Positions 18,101 through 27,607 of a stretch of 64,000 nucleotides of DNA are shown piece by piece. The stretch covers positions 1,364,001 through 1,428,000 of the forward strand of contig NZ_CP071462.1 in NCBI RefSeq assembly GCF_017352155.2, read 5' to 3'. This DNA comes from Haloterrigena alkaliphila (lineage in GTDB: Archaea > Halobacteriota > Halobacteria > Halobacteriales > Natrialbaceae). Below the pieces are notes generated by a model. The model did no database searches, was not told the DNA's origin, and was given only the letters and a program-made list of their open reading frames with translations. The position numbers and the translations under genes are program-made. Numbering within the stretch: position 1 is the stretch's first letter; each line of letters begins with the position of its first letter.

Positions 18101-18280
18101 GGCGGCGACGTCATCGATCAACTCCACCGCTCGGCGTGGCAGTTCGACATCCCGGAACGGGCGACCGTGCGACTGCTCGAGCGCCTCGGCGAAGCCGACT
18201 ACCGGATCACCGAAGGCGCGAACGAACGGCTGCAACTCGAGGCGCTGCTGGCGTCGCTGGCGCTCGAGGACGAGGCCTGA
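15188..18280 (+). CDS. rfcS: Replication factor C small subunit precursor with intein
   Basis: 1030-residue precursor. The extein halves, residues 1-63 and 764-1030, join to a 330-residue AAA+ clamp-loader subunit, the normal family size. The reconstituted protein has EKYRP, Walker [10 protein letters not shown] (interrupted by the intein after K), Walker B LDEADA, and SRC for the arginine finger. RFC loads PCNA onto primed DNA. ATG 15188 gives the canonical start; the longer frame from 14987 runs through the SAMP2 promoter region. A second, divergent small subunit is encoded at 35773-36777. Confidence 0.95.
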   Translation: MSEADAEAAEPTPGKTEVWIEKYRPERLDEIKGHENIVPRLKRYVEQDDLPHLLFAGPAGTGKCVTGETPVLTNEGVIPISTVVGTVDGFATPDDELEILTYDNDGSFEYVAPSHVFSKEATDLVSIETRDGNEFTVTPEHKLLVADEAGLEWRQAGSLSGDERIVRPLETPVVDDGSSASLGWPSAMDGDRTFVTVSESFAERYDIPAEENYVGQKKTVIGCLRRGYSVDEIVAEYDITRKTARNYARDAPIDLEVPSTTCSLAYLRSLDAAHSELRANVESVQYVTPYNNRSSPITPPWELTPDLARFVGLAISEARIENGRIKFYNTDDALCESFERIARELLDVETTRGVRKDVPYVELRTKSLHHFLESCFDVFGDSPESSIGSTLVHAPDDVRAAFLQAVFDSEAYVADQGTIELTQKDESLITLCSYLLASFGVPTRRKRVEKRATNGSGPKQEYHALYVSGVSALSRFEDAVGFTIDHKRARLADATAGTGNPNYDTIPAQAAVDDLCRTLALKKEPLVTETLNPDNPGRETYLEDIDRVLEAASDRLEAAQRVKQELEQVRSDIRSVSTVPTAWVDQRDALEPLEARKEVESATGIRTDRLLEYADGRRSPTASRAGELLVTLESRTETPDTESIQKSVQEAIDALGVSDNRIAEKTELLGTDVRNLIENDDHDLASLPRFETVADRILEVADEMCSMAVVEQLVALDQLSRGTLYFDRVTNVEGIQDEQRVYDLTVPGTRNYVAGDVPTVMHNTTAAKAIARELYDDDWKENFLELNASDQRGIDVVRDRIKDFARSSFGGYNHRIIFLDEADALTSDAQSALRRTMEQFSNNTRFILSCNYSSQIIDPIQSRCAVFRFTELTEDAVEAQVREIAANEDIEVTDDGVDALVYAADGDMRKAINGLQAAAVMGETVDEETVFAITATARPEEVEEMVERAIDGDFTAARAALEDLLMERGLAGGDVIDQLHRSAWQFDIPERATVRLLERLGEADYRITEGANERLQLEALLASLALEDEA
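15377..17476 (+). mobile_element. Intein (700 residues) in the clamp-loader Walker A motif
   Basis: In-frame insertion of exactly 700 codons. It starts with Cys ([10 protein letters not shown]) and ends VMHN, followed by Thr of the extein, so class-1 splicing residues are all present. Block B is TVTPEHK (intein residues 73-79) and block F is around [14 protein letters not shown] (680-693). A LAGLIDADG-type endonuclease is recognisable from [11 protein letters not shown] (247-257) and [12 protein letters not shown] (339-350), with Glu at both catalytic positions. An extra helix-turn-helix (about 155-187) and a long C-terminal helical region (about 445-655) make it larger than usual. Confidence 0.95.
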
Positions 18281-18364
18281 CAGCGTACAACGCCGTCCAA
18301 CCGCTGCTCGTTTTCGACTGAAAATTCCCGTTCGCCGAGCGACCGCCGTCCGCGACCGGGGGCG

Positions 18365-20542
18365 TCAGGAGCCGTCGACGTCGGTGCGCTCGACGCCCCG
18401 AACGGCGACGGTGGTGCCCTCCTCCTCGGCGACGCCGACGGTCCAGCCGTGGGCGTCGGCGATGCGTTCGACGGGGCCGAGTCCGAACCCGGTCCCGTCC
18501 GCGGCGGTCAGTCGACCGGCGACGGGCGTCGTCTCCGCTCCCGCGCGGCTCACGTCCGCGCCCGGTCGGTGTCCGGTCACGAGGAAGCCGTCGTCGGCCG
18601 CGCTGACCGTGACGACGGGGGAGCCGTTCGTGGGCCCGGGTCCGTTCGCGCCGTCTTCGTCGGCGACGCTCTCGACCGCTGCGCGGAGCAGGTGTTCGAA
18701 CAGTTCGCGCAGCCGCGCCTTGTCGGCCTCGAGGACGAGGTTCTCTCCGGTCACGAGTCGCGCGTCGCCGGTCTCGACGGCGACCCACGCGCGCCGTGCG
18801 ACGTCGTGGATGGCGACGGGTTCGGTCTCGGCGACCACCTCGTCGCGGCGGGCGATGGCGTCCAGTTGCTCGACGCGCTCGAGCAGTCGCTCCTGTGCCG
18901 CCTCGATCTCGGCGAAGTGTTCCGCGTCGCCGGTCGCCTCGGCGAGTTCGAGGTAGCCCCGGGCGACGTTCAGCGGGGTGCGGACGTCCTCGGCGATCAG
19001 TTCGGCGATGGTCTCGAGGCGGTCCTCGGCGGCGGCCAGTTCCCGTTCGCGGCGGTTCGCCTCGGTGACGTCGCTGTAGACGACCAGTCCCTCGGGGTTG
19101 TCGGCGCCGTCGTCCGTGCCGGCGTCGGCATCGGTTCCGGCGCCGGCGGATTCGGCGTCCGGCGCCGTCCCGTCGGCCGCCTCGAGCGGCACGAGCGTCA
19201 GGCAGAACTCGCGGACGCCGTCGACGGTCTCGCGGCGACTGACGAGTTGACGACGCTCGCCGGCGCACAGCGCGTCCGTCAGCGCCGCCCGCCGGTGCTC
19301 GAGTCCCGGCGGGACGGTCTCCTCGTCGACGGGACGATCGACGACCGACTCGGGATCGGTGTCGAAGACCGCGGTGAAGGCGTCGTTGACGTCCCGGACG
19401 ATCGGTCGGCCGTCCTCGATCTCGTAGCGAATCGTCGGCTCCGGCACGTTCGCGAACAGGGTGCGGTCCCGGTCCAGTTCGGCCTCGAGTTCGGCGCGGT
19501 CGGCTTCGAGGTCGTCCCGTTCGCTCTCGAGTCGATCCCGCGCCTGCCGCAGTCGGTTGCGGTCGTTTCGCAGTCGCGTCTCGGTCTCGAGGCGCTCGAG
19601 GACGGCGGCGCCGAAGCGGCCCCACGCGGCGAGCCGCTCCGCGTCGCGCTCGTCGAACGCCGCCGGTTCCTCGGCGGCGACCAGCAGGACGCCGACGTCG
19701 CTCACCGGCGCACAGCAGACGGAGCTGACGCCCTCGAGCGGGGGATCCAGCCGGTCGTCGGTCGCGAGGTCGTCGATTCGTACCGGGTCGCCGGACCGGA
19801 GGCACTCGTCGAGGACGCCGTCGCGGGGGTGCGTCTCGAGGGCGTCGGCCGACACGTCCGGCGCGGTCGCTCGCGGCGTGAGGTCGCCGAAGTGGACCGT
19901 CGACAGCCAGCAGTAGTCGCGCTCGAGGGCGTCGGACGCGGTCTCGACCAGCAGTTCGAAGAGGTGGTCGCGGTCCGGACTGGCAGCTAGGTCGGGGACC
20001 GACTCGAGGAACCGCTCAGCCGACGGGTCCGTCGTCGCCGGGTGGTCACCGGGCATCGCGATGGGGGTGGGGTCGGGGCTCGCCTCGCCGGTTCCGGCGG
20101 CCGCAGCGTTCGCATCGCCCTCGGTTTCGTCCGCGTCAGCCTCGTTCGCACCGTGACAGACCCACTCGATTTCGTCGGCGAGGTGGGCGACGGCGTCGTC
20201 GGTGTCTCGTCGGACGTAGCCGTCGATTCCGTCGGTCGAGCGCGCGGCCGTCGGCGCGTACGACGACTCGGAAAAGAGCACCAGCGGCGTCTCCCCGCAG
20301 GCCTCGACGACCTCGAGCAGGGTCGCGCCCGCCGCGGTCGTCGGGGTCTCGGCGAAGACGACGCAGTCCACTTCGGCCGCCCAGCCGGCCAGTCCGTCGA
20401 CCGCGTCGGTCGTCAGCGGCTGGACCGACCGCTCGGGACCCGACGGGACGCGCTCGAGGGCGGCGGCGCCCTCGCGGGCCGTCGCGTCCGTTTCGGCGAG
20501 GTAGCAGACCGTACGCGGCGGTGATCGCGGCGACGAGGTCAT
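18365..20542 (-). CDS. Degenerate sensor histidine kinase (GAF-PAS, pseudokinase-like)
   Basis: 725 residues. Order: a receiver-like N-terminal domain without clear phosphorylation site (about 10-135), a GAF-type domain (about 185-330), a coiled coil (about 340-385), a PAS domain (about 390-500), then HisKA and HATPase modules. In HisKA the phospho-acceptor position of the usual H-D-L-R-N-P motif reads E-D-V-R-T-P (Glu 518). The N-box reads LLRAAVES, with Ala for Asn, and the G1 box Asp is replaced (GHRPGA), while the second glycine box GTGFGL remains. No membrane span. It diverges from alaS and probably does not autophosphorylate. Possible role: ligand-sensing scaffold. Confidence 0.85.
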   Translation of the reverse strand: MTSSPRSPPRTVCYLAETDATAREGAAALERVPSGPERSVQPLTTDAVDGLAGWAAEVDCVVFAETPTTAAGATLLEVVEACGETPLVLFSESSYAPTAARSTDGIDGYVRRDTDDAVAHLADEIEWVCHGANEADADETEGDANAAAAGTGEASPDPTPIAMPGDHPATTDPSAERFLESVPDLAASPDRDHLFELLVETASDALERDYCWLSTVHFGDLTPRATAPDVSADALETHPRDGVLDECLRSGDPVRIDDLATDDRLDPPLEGVSSVCCAPVSDVGVLLVAAEEPAAFDERDAERLAAWGRFGAAVLERLETETRLRNDRNRLRQARDRLESERDDLEADRAELEAELDRDRTLFANVPEPTIRYEIEDGRPIVRDVNDAFTAVFDTDPESVVDRPVDEETVPPGLEHRRAALTDALCAGERRQLVSRRETVDGVREFCLTLVPLEAADGTAPDAESAGAGTDADAGTDDGADNPEGLVVYSDVTEANRRERELAAAEDRLETIAELIAEDVRTPLNVARGYLELAEATGDAEHFAEIEAAQERLLERVEQLDAIARRDEVVAETEPVAIHDVARRAWVAVETGDARLVTGENLVLEADKARLRELFEHLLRAAVESVADEDGANGPGPTNGSPVVTVSAADDGFLVTGHRPGADVSRAGAETTPVAGRLTAADGTGFGLGPVERIADAHGWTVGVAEEEGTTVAVRGVERTDVDGS

Positions 20543-20811
20543 GGAATCGATTCTCGTGTCTAGTCGGGACTGACCTGCTCCCTCACTAAAGGTCCTCCGG
20601 CGATATCGAACGGTGAGTCGCGCCGATCGCACCCCGGCGTCGGGGCGCCCCGACTAGCCTCCGCTCGCCGGGGACGGCAGTTATACCGCCTGACAGAAAC
20701 CGCCGATTCAGCGGGTTGCGCTCGAGCGATCCCCACCGATCGCGGTGCGGAAACCACCGTGAGTGAACGTTGCGGAACTGTTTTAGGCGCTGGCTGGCCA
20801 ACAGTTGTGTA

Positions 20812-23589
20812 ATGAGCGAACTCGCCGAAGCGTACCGTCTCGAGTACTTCGAGGCGGAAGGATTCGAGCGCAAGGAGTGCCCGGAGTGCGGCGCTCACTT
20901 CTGGACCCGCGACCACGACCGGGTGACCTGCGGTGAGCCGCCGTGCGAGGAGTACGGCTTCATCGAGAACGCCGGCTTCGACGACGAGTACAGTCTCGAG
21001 GAGATGCGCGAGGCGTTCCTCTCGTACTTCGAGGAGAACGGCCACGAGCGGATCGAGCCCTATCCCGTCGCCGCGAACCGGTGGCGAGACGACGTCCTGC
21101 TCACGCAGGCGTCGATCTACGACTTCCAGCCGCTGGTGACGAGCGGCCAGACGCCGCCGCCGGCGAACCCGCTGACGGTCTCCCAGCCCTGCATCCGGAT
21201 GCAGGACATCGACAACGTCGGCAAGACGGGCCGGCACACGATGGCCTTCGAGATGATGGCCCACCACGCGTTCAACACGCGCGAGGACGTCCCCGAGGAC
21301 GAGTACGCCTACCACGGCGAGGTCTACTGGAAGGACGAGACCGTCGAACTCTGCGACGGCTTCTTCGAGTCGCTGGGCGTCGACCTCGACGAGGTCATCT
21401 ACATCGAGGATCCGTGGGTCGGCGGCGGCAACGCCGGCCCCGCCATGGAGGTCATCTTCCGCGGCGTCGAACTCGCCACGCTCGTCTTCATGTCGATGGA
21501 ACAGGACCCAGACGGCGAGTACGAGATGAAAGACGGGAACCGCTACAGCCCGATGGACACCTACATCGTCGACACCGGCTACGGGCTCGAGCGCTGGACG
21601 TGGGTCTCCCAGGGGACGCCGACCGTCTACGAGGCGGTCTACCCCGACATGATCGCCTTCCTCAAGGACAACGCGGGGCTCGAGCACACCGACGACCAGG
21701 AGGAACTCGTCCACCGCGCCGCCAAGCTCGCGGGCCACATGGACATCGACGAGGCCGAGGACATGGAGACCGCCCGCGGCGAGATCGCCGCCGAACTCGG
21801 CGTCGACGCCGGCGACCTCGAGGAACTGATGGAACCGCTCGAGGACATCTACGCCATCGCCGACCACTGTCGTACCCTCGCGTACATGCTCGGGGACGGC
21901 ATCGTCCCCTCGAACGTCGGCACGGGCTACCTCGCCCGGATGGTCCTCCGGCGCACGAAGCGCCTCTGCGATACGGTCGGCGTCGACGCGCCGCTGGACG
22001 AACTCGTCGACATGCAGGCCGAACGCCTCGCGTACGAGAACCGCGACACCATCCGCGACATCGTCCGCACCGAGGTCGAGAAGTACCGCGAGACCTTAGA
22101 GCGCGGGGGTCGCCGGGTCGAGACGCTGGCCGAGGAGTACGCCGAGAAGGGTGAGCCCGTTCCCACCGAGGAACTGATCGAACTCTACGACTCCCACGGC
22201 ATCCAGCCCGACATGGTCGAGGAGATCGCCGACGAGGCCGGCGCCGAGGTCGCCGTCCCCGACGACTTCTACAGCCTCGTCGCCGAGCGCCACGACACCC
22301 CCGAGAGCGTCGAGGCGGCCGACGAGGAGGAGGAAGCGCGCTTCGAGGACCTCCCCGAGACCGAGAAGCTCTACTACGACGACCAGCAGCGCACCCAGTT
22401 CGAGGCCGTCGTGCTGGACGTCTTCGAGCGCGAGGAGGGCTACGACGTCGTCCTCGACCAGACGATGTTCTATCCCGAAGGCGGGGGCCAGCCCGCCGAC
22501 GCCGGGACGCTCTCGACCGACGACGCGACCGTCGAGGTCGAGGACGTCCAGATCGAGAACGGCGTCATCCGCCACCGGACCGACGAGAACCCCGGCAAGG
22601 GCGAGTTCGTCAACGGCCAGATCGACGGCTCCCGCCGCCGACAGCTGATGCGCCACCACACGGCGACCCACGTCGTCATCCACGCCGCGCGACAGGTGCT
22701 GGGCGAGCACATTCGTCAGGCCGGCGCCCAGAAGGGGGTCGACTCCTCGAGAATCGACGTCAGCCACTACGATCGAATCTCCCGCGAGGACGTGAAGCGA
22801 ATCGAGCGCGTCGCCAACGAAATCGTGATGGACAACGTCCAGGTCTCCCAGGAGTGGCCCGACCGCCACGAGGCCGAGGCCGAACACGGCTTCGACCTCT
22901 ACCAGGGGGGCATCCCGCCGGGCGAGCAGATCCGACTGATTCAGGTCGCCGAGGACGTTCAGGCCTGTGGCGGCACCCACGTCGCCCGCACCGGCGAGAT
23001 CGGCACGATCAAAGTGCTCGCCACCGAGCGCGTCCAGGACGGCGTCGAGCGAATCACCTTCGCCGCCGGCGAGGCCGCCATCGAGGCGACGCAGGTGAAA
23101 GAGGACGCGCTCTACGAGGCCGCCGACATCCTCGACGTCTCGCCCGAGGACGTCCCCGAGACCGCCGAGCGGTTCTTCGAGGAGTGGAAGGCTCGAGGCA
23201 AGGAGATCGGCGACCTGACGGAACAGCTCGCCGCGGCTCGCGCCGGCGGCGGCGGCAGCGGCGAGGAGGTCGACGTGGGCGACACGACGGCCGTCGTCGA
23301 CCGGATCGACGCCGACATGGACGAACTCCGCGCGACCGCCAACGCCCTCGTCGAGGAGGGCAAGATCGCCGTGCTGGGCAGCGGCGAGAGCGGCGCCCAG
23401 TTCGTCGTCGCGGTGCCGGACGACTCGGGCGTCAACGCCGGCGAGGTCGTCGGCGAACTCGCCTCGAGGGTCGGCGGCGGCGGGGGCGGCCCGCCGGACT
23501 TCGCCCAGGGCGGCGGCCCCAACGTCGCGGATCTCGACGCGGCGCTCGAGGACGCCCCAGACGTGTTGCGGCAAGTACAGGACGCCTGA
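20812..23589 (+). CDS. alaS: Alanyl-tRNA synthetase
   Basis: 925-residue archaeal-type enzyme that charges tRNA-Ala. It starts with the archaeal N-terminal zinc element CPECGAHFW...[11 protein letters not shown], then class II catalytic motifs ([24 protein letters not shown]). The editing domain carries [11 protein letters not shown] and, later, CGGTH. The C-terminal domain has a Gly-rich stretch near [16 protein letters not shown], typical of the family. ATG 20812 follows a TTTTAGGC-like promoter about 30 bp upstream. No downstream gene is tightly linked. An essential housekeeping gene, apparently intact. Confidence 0.97.
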   Translation: MSELAEAYRLEYFEAEGFERKECPECGAHFWTRDHDRVTCGEPPCEEYGFIENAGFDDEYSLEEMREAFLSYFEENGHERIEPYPVAANRWRDDVLLTQASIYDFQPLVTSGQTPPPANPLTVSQPCIRMQDIDNVGKTGRHTMAFEMMAHHAFNTREDVPEDEYAYHGEVYWKDETVELCDGFFESLGVDLDEVIYIEDPWVGGGNAGPAMEVIFRGVELATLVFMSMEQDPDGEYEMKDGNRYSPMDTYIVDTGYGLERWTWVSQGTPTVYEAVYPDMIAFLKDNAGLEHTDDQEELVHRAAKLAGHMDIDEAEDMETARGEIAAELGVDAGDLEELMEPLEDIYAIADHCRTLAYMLGDGIVPSNVGTGYLARMVLRRTKRLCDTVGVDAPLDELVDMQAERLAYENRDTIRDIVRTEVEKYRETLERGGRRVETLAEEYAEKGEPVPTEELIELYDSHGIQPDMVEEIADEAGAEVAVPDDFYSLVAERHDTPESVEAADEEEEARFEDLPETEKLYYDDQQRTQFEAVVLDVFEREEGYDVVLDQTMFYPEGGGQPADAGTLSTDDATVEVEDVQIENGVIRHRTDENPGKGEFVNGQIDGSRRRQLMRHHTATHVVIHAARQVLGEHIRQAGAQKGVDSSRIDVSHYDRISREDVKRIERVANEIVMDNVQVSQEWPDRHEAEAEHGFDLYQGGIPPGEQIRLIQVAEDVQACGGTHVARTGEIGTIKVLATERVQDGVERITFAAGEAAIEATQVKEDALYEAADILDVSPEDVPETAERFFEEWKARGKEIGDLTEQLAAARAGGGGSGEEVDVGDTTAVVDRIDADMDELRATANALVEEGKIAVLGSGESGAQFVVAVPDDSGVNAGEVVGELASRVGGGGGGPPDFAQGGGPNVADLDAALEDAPDVLRQVQDA

Positions 23590-23699
23590 CCTCGCCGTCG
23601 CGTGAGCCGCCGACGCCGACGGTCGCCTGCTTTTCGCCTCGTTCCGACCGATCGCGTGGAATCGAAACTGTCGCCTTGCTCCACCCGCACAGTCTCCGT

Positions 23700-24485
23700 A
23701 TGCCCACCGCAACGAACGGCTCCGTCTCGCTGTACTACGCCCGCGACGGCGACGGCGAGGCGGTCGTTTTCGTCCCCGAGGCCGGCCTCGGCGGCTGGCT
23801 GTGGGGCTGGCAACACGCCGCCGTCGCCGGCCCCCACAAGGCCGTCGTCTGGGATCTCCGGGGTACCGGCCGCTCCGACGCGCCGGCCGGCCCCTACGCC
23901 CTCGAGACGCTCGTCGCCGACCTCGAGGCGGTCCTCGCCGACTGTGAGATCCGAAACGCCCACCTCGTGGGCTGCGGCCTCGGGGGCACGATCGCGCTCC
24001 GCGCCGCTCGAGACACGCGCCGCGTCGAGACGTTGACGCTCTTTGGCACCGCCTCGCGGGGCGACGCGTTCGATCTCGGACCCCTGTCCGCCCCGCCGGA
24101 CGATCGATCGGCGCTTCGGTCGTCCCTCGAGTCGGGGCTCTCGGCCGACTTCCTCGAGGGTCAGCCGGACGTGGTCGACGGCATCGTCGATTGGCGGGCC
24201 GACGGCGACGCCGATCGCGCCGGCTGGGCCGCGCAGACGGCGGCACTCGAGGGGTTCGACGCCGACGACTGGCTGGTCGAGGTGACCCAGCCGACGCTGG
24301 TCGTCCACGGCGGCGCCGACGAACTGGTGGCGCCATCGGCGGGACGGGCGCTCGCGGACGGGTTGCCCCGCGGGCAGTTCGTCGAACTCGAGGGCACCGG
24401 TCACCTCTGTTTCGTCGAGCGCTCGCGGACGGTCAACGATCGGTTGCTGGGCTTTCTCGAGACCCACAGCGACCAAGACGGGTAA
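23700..24485 (+). CDS. Alpha/beta-hydrolase fold protein lacking the nucleophile
   Basis: 261 residues with a full alpha/beta-hydrolase core: an oxyanion strand VVFVPEAGLGGWLWGW, WDLRGTGRSDAP, the elbow strand HLVGCGLGGT, the acid strand VVHGGADELVAP and the C-terminal GTGHLCFVE. His and Asp of the triad are present. The nucleophile elbow reads G-C-G-L-G-G instead of G-x-S-x-G-G, with Gly 93 where Ser is expected (codons checked). The preceding Cys is not in the elbow position. It may be a non-hydrolytic binding protein or use unusual chemistry. It follows alaS but with its own spacing. Confidence 0.85.
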   Translation: MPTATNGSVSLYYARDGDGEAVVFVPEAGLGGWLWGWQHAAVAGPHKAVVWDLRGTGRSDAPAGPYALETLVADLEAVLADCEIRNAHLVGCGLGGTIALRAARDTRRVETLTLFGTASRGDAFDLGPLSAPPDDRSALRSSLESGLSADFLEGQPDVVDGIVDWRADGDADRAGWAAQTAALEGFDADDWLVEVTQPTLVVHGGADELVAPSAGRALADGLPRGQFVELEGTGHLCFVERSRTVNDRLLGFLETHSDQDG

Positions 24486-24572
24486 TCGAGTGGCGTGATC
24501 GACTCGGACTCGAGTTCAGTGTCGGTTTCACGTTCGACTGCTGGCCTCGTCGACGTAACTTGATCCCAGTCA

Positions 24573-24650
24573 ACAGCGATCCGATTTCGTTTCGGTCGGC
24601 AGTGATTCTATTTCGTTCCAGTCGCCACCGATCCGATTCCGTTCCAGTCG
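24573..24650. repeat. Tandem 26-bp repeat, 3 units
   Basis: Three adjacent 26-bp units (24573-24598, 24599-24624, 24625-24650) share the pattern GAT-C-ATTTCGTT-C-GTCG with substitutions. No spacers, so not CRISPR. They lie between the hydrolase gene and repeat element R2 copy 1. Confidence 0.8.
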
Positions 24651-24661
24651 ACTCGCTGAAC

Positions 24662-24771
24662 GTGGCAACGGGGATTTCCACACCCTCCCCAGCCGATTCG
24701 CTCGCTCCGCTCGCTCATCCCTCGCGTTTCGAGCCGTGGTTCGCGTTTCACTCACCACGGCTCAGCGCGCC
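24662..24771 (+). repeat. Dispersed structured repeat R2, copy 1
   Basis: About 110 bp. It begins GTGGCAACG with a small hairpin closed by CCAC, then the conserved block CCCTCCCCAGCCGATTCGCTC, a GC-rich hairpin, CTCATCCCTCGCG, and a final stem GCCGTGG...CCACGGC followed by CAGCGCGCC. Copies at 39141-39313 and 52361-52539 share the blocks while the stems differ in sequence and still pair. With the 26-bp array it fills the 318-bp gap between genes. Confidence 0.8.
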
Positions 24772-24803
24772 GATGTACTTCTCGAGTCGACGAGCCGCTA
24801 CTG

Positions 24804-26132
24804 ATGCTTGCGATTGACCCCCTAGCTTCTACGGATGCGGGGGTGGCAGTCCCGGTCGTGACGCTCTCGCTGGCTCGTCGGGCGGAGCGGTTTCCGGATC
24901 GGACGGCGGTCGTCGACGTCTCCGAGGAGCGGCTGTACGCGCCCGCGGAGACGGTCCACGAGAACCGGGTCTCCTACGGCGAACTCTCGGCCATGGCGAC
25001 GCGGACGGCCGAGCACCTCGCGGCACTCGGCGTCGAGGCCGGCGACACCGTCTGTCTCGTCACGCGAAACCGGGTCGCCTCGCTGGCGCTGCTGTTCGCC
25101 TGTCGTCGCCTCGAGGCCACCCTCGCACCGATCTCTCACTGGCTGACGCCGGCGTCGGTCGAGCGCCCGTTCGACGTCCTCGAGCCGGAACTGGTCGTCT
25201 CCGAGGCGGCCCAGCGCGACCTCGTGCGGTCGATTCCCTTCGATCGGTCGGTGACGCTCGAGGAACTGGCCGAGGCCGACCGGGAGTCGATTCCGGCAGA
25301 CACGGGCCCGGACCGCGAAGACGGCGACGGCGGGGACGGCGACCGCGACGGGACCGCGGCGCCGCTGGTGGTCCTCCACGGCGACGACGGCCGGCCGGTC
25401 GTCGGCTACTCGGCGCGCGCCCTCGAGTGGAACTGCGTCTCGAGCGCGGTCGCGTGGGGCCTTTCCGGAACCGACGTCGTGCCGCTCGTGACGCCGCTCT
25501 CGGCCGCCGACGGCCTCGTTCGCGTCGCGCTGTCGGTCCTGTACGTCGGCGGGACCCTGCTGCTCGACCGGGCGTTCGATCCCGGCGACACCCTGACCGC
25601 CGTCGAGACGGCCAGCGCCACGTTCCTCGCCGGCCGGAATCAGGCGCTGTCGGATCTGACGGGCGAATCGGGATTCGCCGACGCGGTCGACTCGCTCGAG
25701 CGGGCCGTCGTCGAGAGGCCGATGGACGCCGACGTCCGCGAGCGGTACCGCGACGCCGGCGTGTCGGTCGCTCGCGCGTACGGTCGACTCGAGTGTCCGA
25801 CCGCGTTGAGCCAGTCGTTCGAGACGGCCGACGCGGATTCGGAGTCGACCGGCGTCGGCTACCCGGTTCCGGACTGTCGTGCGCGACTGGTCGCCGACGA
25901 CGGGACCGTCCTCGAGGGGGAGTGCGAGGGGCGACTCGAGCTATCGGGTCCGGTCCTGGCCGACGGCTACGTAAACGCTGCCGGAACCGACGACGAGAAC
26001 TGGTACACCTCCGCCGAGATGCAGAGCGAGGAGCACGACGAATCCGAGGACGGCGGCCGGTTCGAGGACGGCTGGTTCAACACGGGGGAACGGTTCCGGC
26101 GCGATGCGGACGGGAGCTACTATCCGCAGTGA
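24804..26132 (+). CDS. Truncated AMP-binding (acyl-CoA synthetase-like) protein
   Basis: 442 residues resembling the large N-terminal domain of AMP-forming acyl-CoA synthetases: SLARRAERFPDRTAVVD, VSYGELSAMATRTAEHLAALG, and near the end GYPVPDCRARLV and WFNTGERFRRDADGSYY. The P-loop that is usually T-S-G-T-T-G-x-P-K reads VVLHGDDGRPVVGYS. The C-terminal lid domain with its catalytic lysine is absent, because the frame stops just after the TGD-like motif. A functional ligase is unlikely. Either a pseudoenzyme that binds acyl groups or a gene in decay, although the frame is open over its full length. Confidence 0.8.
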   Translation: MLAIDPLASTDAGVAVPVVTLSLARRAERFPDRTAVVDVSEERLYAPAETVHENRVSYGELSAMATRTAEHLAALGVEAGDTVCLVTRNRVASLALLFACRRLEATLAPISHWLTPASVERPFDVLEPELVVSEAAQRDLVRSIPFDRSVTLEELAEADRESIPADTGPDREDGDGGDGDRDGTAAPLVVLHGDDGRPVVGYSARALEWNCVSSAVAWGLSGTDVVPLVTPLSAADGLVRVALSVLYVGGTLLLDRAFDPGDTLTAVETASATFLAGRNQALSDLTGESGFADAVDSLERAVVERPMDADVRERYRDAGVSVARAYGRLECPTALSQSFETADADSESTGVGYPVPDCRARLVADDGTVLEGECEGRLELSGPVLADGYVNAAGTDDENWYTSAEMQSEEHDESEDGGRFEDGWFNTGERFRRDADGSYYPQ

Positions 26133-26264
26133 GTTCCGCCGCCGCTACCGGAACCCGATCGGTTCCGGACCTCGAGAACCGACGGACGCCTAGCCGTCCG
26201 CGGTTGCGGCAACCCCGGCGACGGACGGAAAGCATATGCCTTCGGAGTAGCCAGTACGGGACGA

Positions 26265-27008
26265 ATGAGTCAGCTCCGTATTGCCGTCCTGAACGCGGCC
26301 CATCGGGACGAGAATACCACGCGCAACTTCCGACGCGAACTCGACGCCTCCCTGTCCGAGTTCGACGCGACCGAGGGCGAGGTGCCCGACGATTTCGACT
26401 ACGACGGCGCCGTCGTCACCGGATCGCGGTCGTCGGTGTACTGGGACGAAGAGTGGATGCAGCGCACCAAGGAGTGGGTCGGCGAGGCGATCGACCGGGA
26501 TATTCCGTTCCTCGGCGTCTGCTGGGGTCACCAACTGCTCGCGGACGTCCTCGGCGGCACCGTCGCGGACATGGGCGCCTACGAGGTCGGCTACAGCGAG
26601 ATCGACCAGCTCGAGGGTTCCGATTCGCGGCTGCTCGAGAACATTAGCGACAGCTTCACCGCCTTCACTAGCCACTCCGACGAGGTCGTCGAACTGCCCC
26701 CCGGCGCGGAACCCCTCGCCGCGAACGACTACTCCAACCACGGCTTCCGCAAGGACCGGGTCTTCGGCGTCCAGTTCCACCCCGAGTACGACCCGAAGAC
26801 CGCCCGCGAACTCGTCGAGCGCAAGGACCTCTCCGACGACCGTCGCCAGTCGGTCCTCGAGGAAATCACCGACGAGAACTATCAGAAGGCCTGCGAGGCG
26901 AAACTCGTGTTTGACAACTTCCTCGAATTTGTCCGCGAGGTACAGACCGGCGGCATCTCCGCCGAAGCGGAGCAGGACGCGTCCGCGTCCGTCGGCTGTT
27001 CGGACTAA
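26265..27008 (+). CDS. Class I glutamine amidotransferase-like protein
   Basis: 247 residues. The triad is visible: nucleophile Cys in FLGVCWGHQLLADVLGG, and His and Glu in GVQFHPEYD. The family liberates ammonia from glutamine or acts as a gamma-glutamyl hydrolase on small substrates; stand-alone members are often annotated GMP synthase-like. No synthetase partner is adjacent. ATG 26265 is preceded by a TATA-like GCATATGCC about 30 bp upstream. The protein is intact and cytosolic, with no signal peptide. Confidence 0.88.
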   Translation: MSQLRIAVLNAAHRDENTTRNFRRELDASLSEFDATEGEVPDDFDYDGAVVTGSRSSVYWDEEWMQRTKEWVGEAIDRDIPFLGVCWGHQLLADVLGGTVADMGAYEVGYSEIDQLEGSDSRLLENISDSFTAFTSHSDEVVELPPGAEPLAANDYSNHGFRKDRVFGVQFHPEYDPKTARELVERKDLSDDRRQSVLEEITDENYQKACEAKLVFDNFLEFVREVQTGGISAEAEQDASASVGCSD

Positions 27009-27148
27009 TTGTAGCGACCGAGCCGTCATTTCCGTCTTCCAACTCGGGATACCCAGTCATCAGCCACCGGTATCACCTTCGGGAGGCCTCGAGTCCTCTA
27101 TTCGCCTTCGGGAGAACAGTTTTCCAGTGGAACCCACTACTACCGTGT

Positions 27149-27427
27149 ATGAGCACGTCGGTCACGGTCACGGAGACGACGAAATCCCGACTCGAGGAAC
27201 TCCGGGCGGAAATCCGCCTCGAGACGGGACAGACGGTGACTGAACAGGACCTTCTCGAGCGAATCGTCACCGCCACGTACGAGTCGAAAGAAGAGTTGAT
27301 CGACTCGTACCGTGACGATTTCGATCCATTGTCCGAAGACGAAATCGATCAGTGGCTGTCCGGAACCGTCGACTCGGGAATCGAGACGACGGAAGAGGAC
27401 ATCGATACCGTGCTGTACGGAGATTGA
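27149..27427 (+). CDS. Antitoxin-like small protein (VapB/RHH type)
   Basis: 92 residues. The N-terminal part (STSVTVTETTKSRLEELRAE) looks like a ribbon-helix-helix strand and helix, followed by a helix QDLLERIVTATYESKEELIDS and an acidic tail. This organisation is typical of haloarchaeal VapB-like antitoxins placed upstream of PIN-domain toxins. Its TGA overlaps a possible TTG start of a short downstream frame (27424), but no full toxin follows. RHH assignment is moderate; antitoxin function is inferred. Confidence 0.7.
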   Translation: MSTSVTVTETTKSRLEELRAEIRLETGQTVTEQDLLERIVTATYESKEELIDSYRDDFDPLSEDEIDQWLSGTVDSGIETTEEDIDTVLYGD

Positions 27428-27513
27428 GCGTTTTTATCGACATCTATTCTGTACGCTGCTTCGACGACGACTTCGACGGATCCGTCGATCGGATCGATCC
27501 GGCGTCGGTATAG
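27424..27513 (+). pseudogene. Possible remnant of a PIN-type toxin start
   Basis: A 29-codon frame overlapping the antitoxin-like stop begins LSVFIDIYSV, reminiscent of the VFIDT/S start of VapC proteins, then loses any resemblance and stops. It would explain why the antitoxin-like gene stands alone. The similarity covers only about seven residues, so this is tentative. Confidence 0.25.
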
Positions 27514-27607
27514 ATCCCTCTCGCTCCGGCACTCTCAGAAATACCTTCTCTCTGTCAGAAACACGCCGAAAGAACACTGCTACTGGCCGGACGATACGAA
27601 CTCGGGA

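Noticed and set aside
18207-19805. 532-codon frame overlapping the sensor kinase in another minus-strand frame
   Set aside because: Almost entirely Arg/Gly/Pro; the kinase frame has recognisable GAF, PAS and HATPase features.
22096-24336. 746-codon minus-strand frame opposite alaS
   Set aside because: Antisense of alaS and the hydrolase; no family resemblance.
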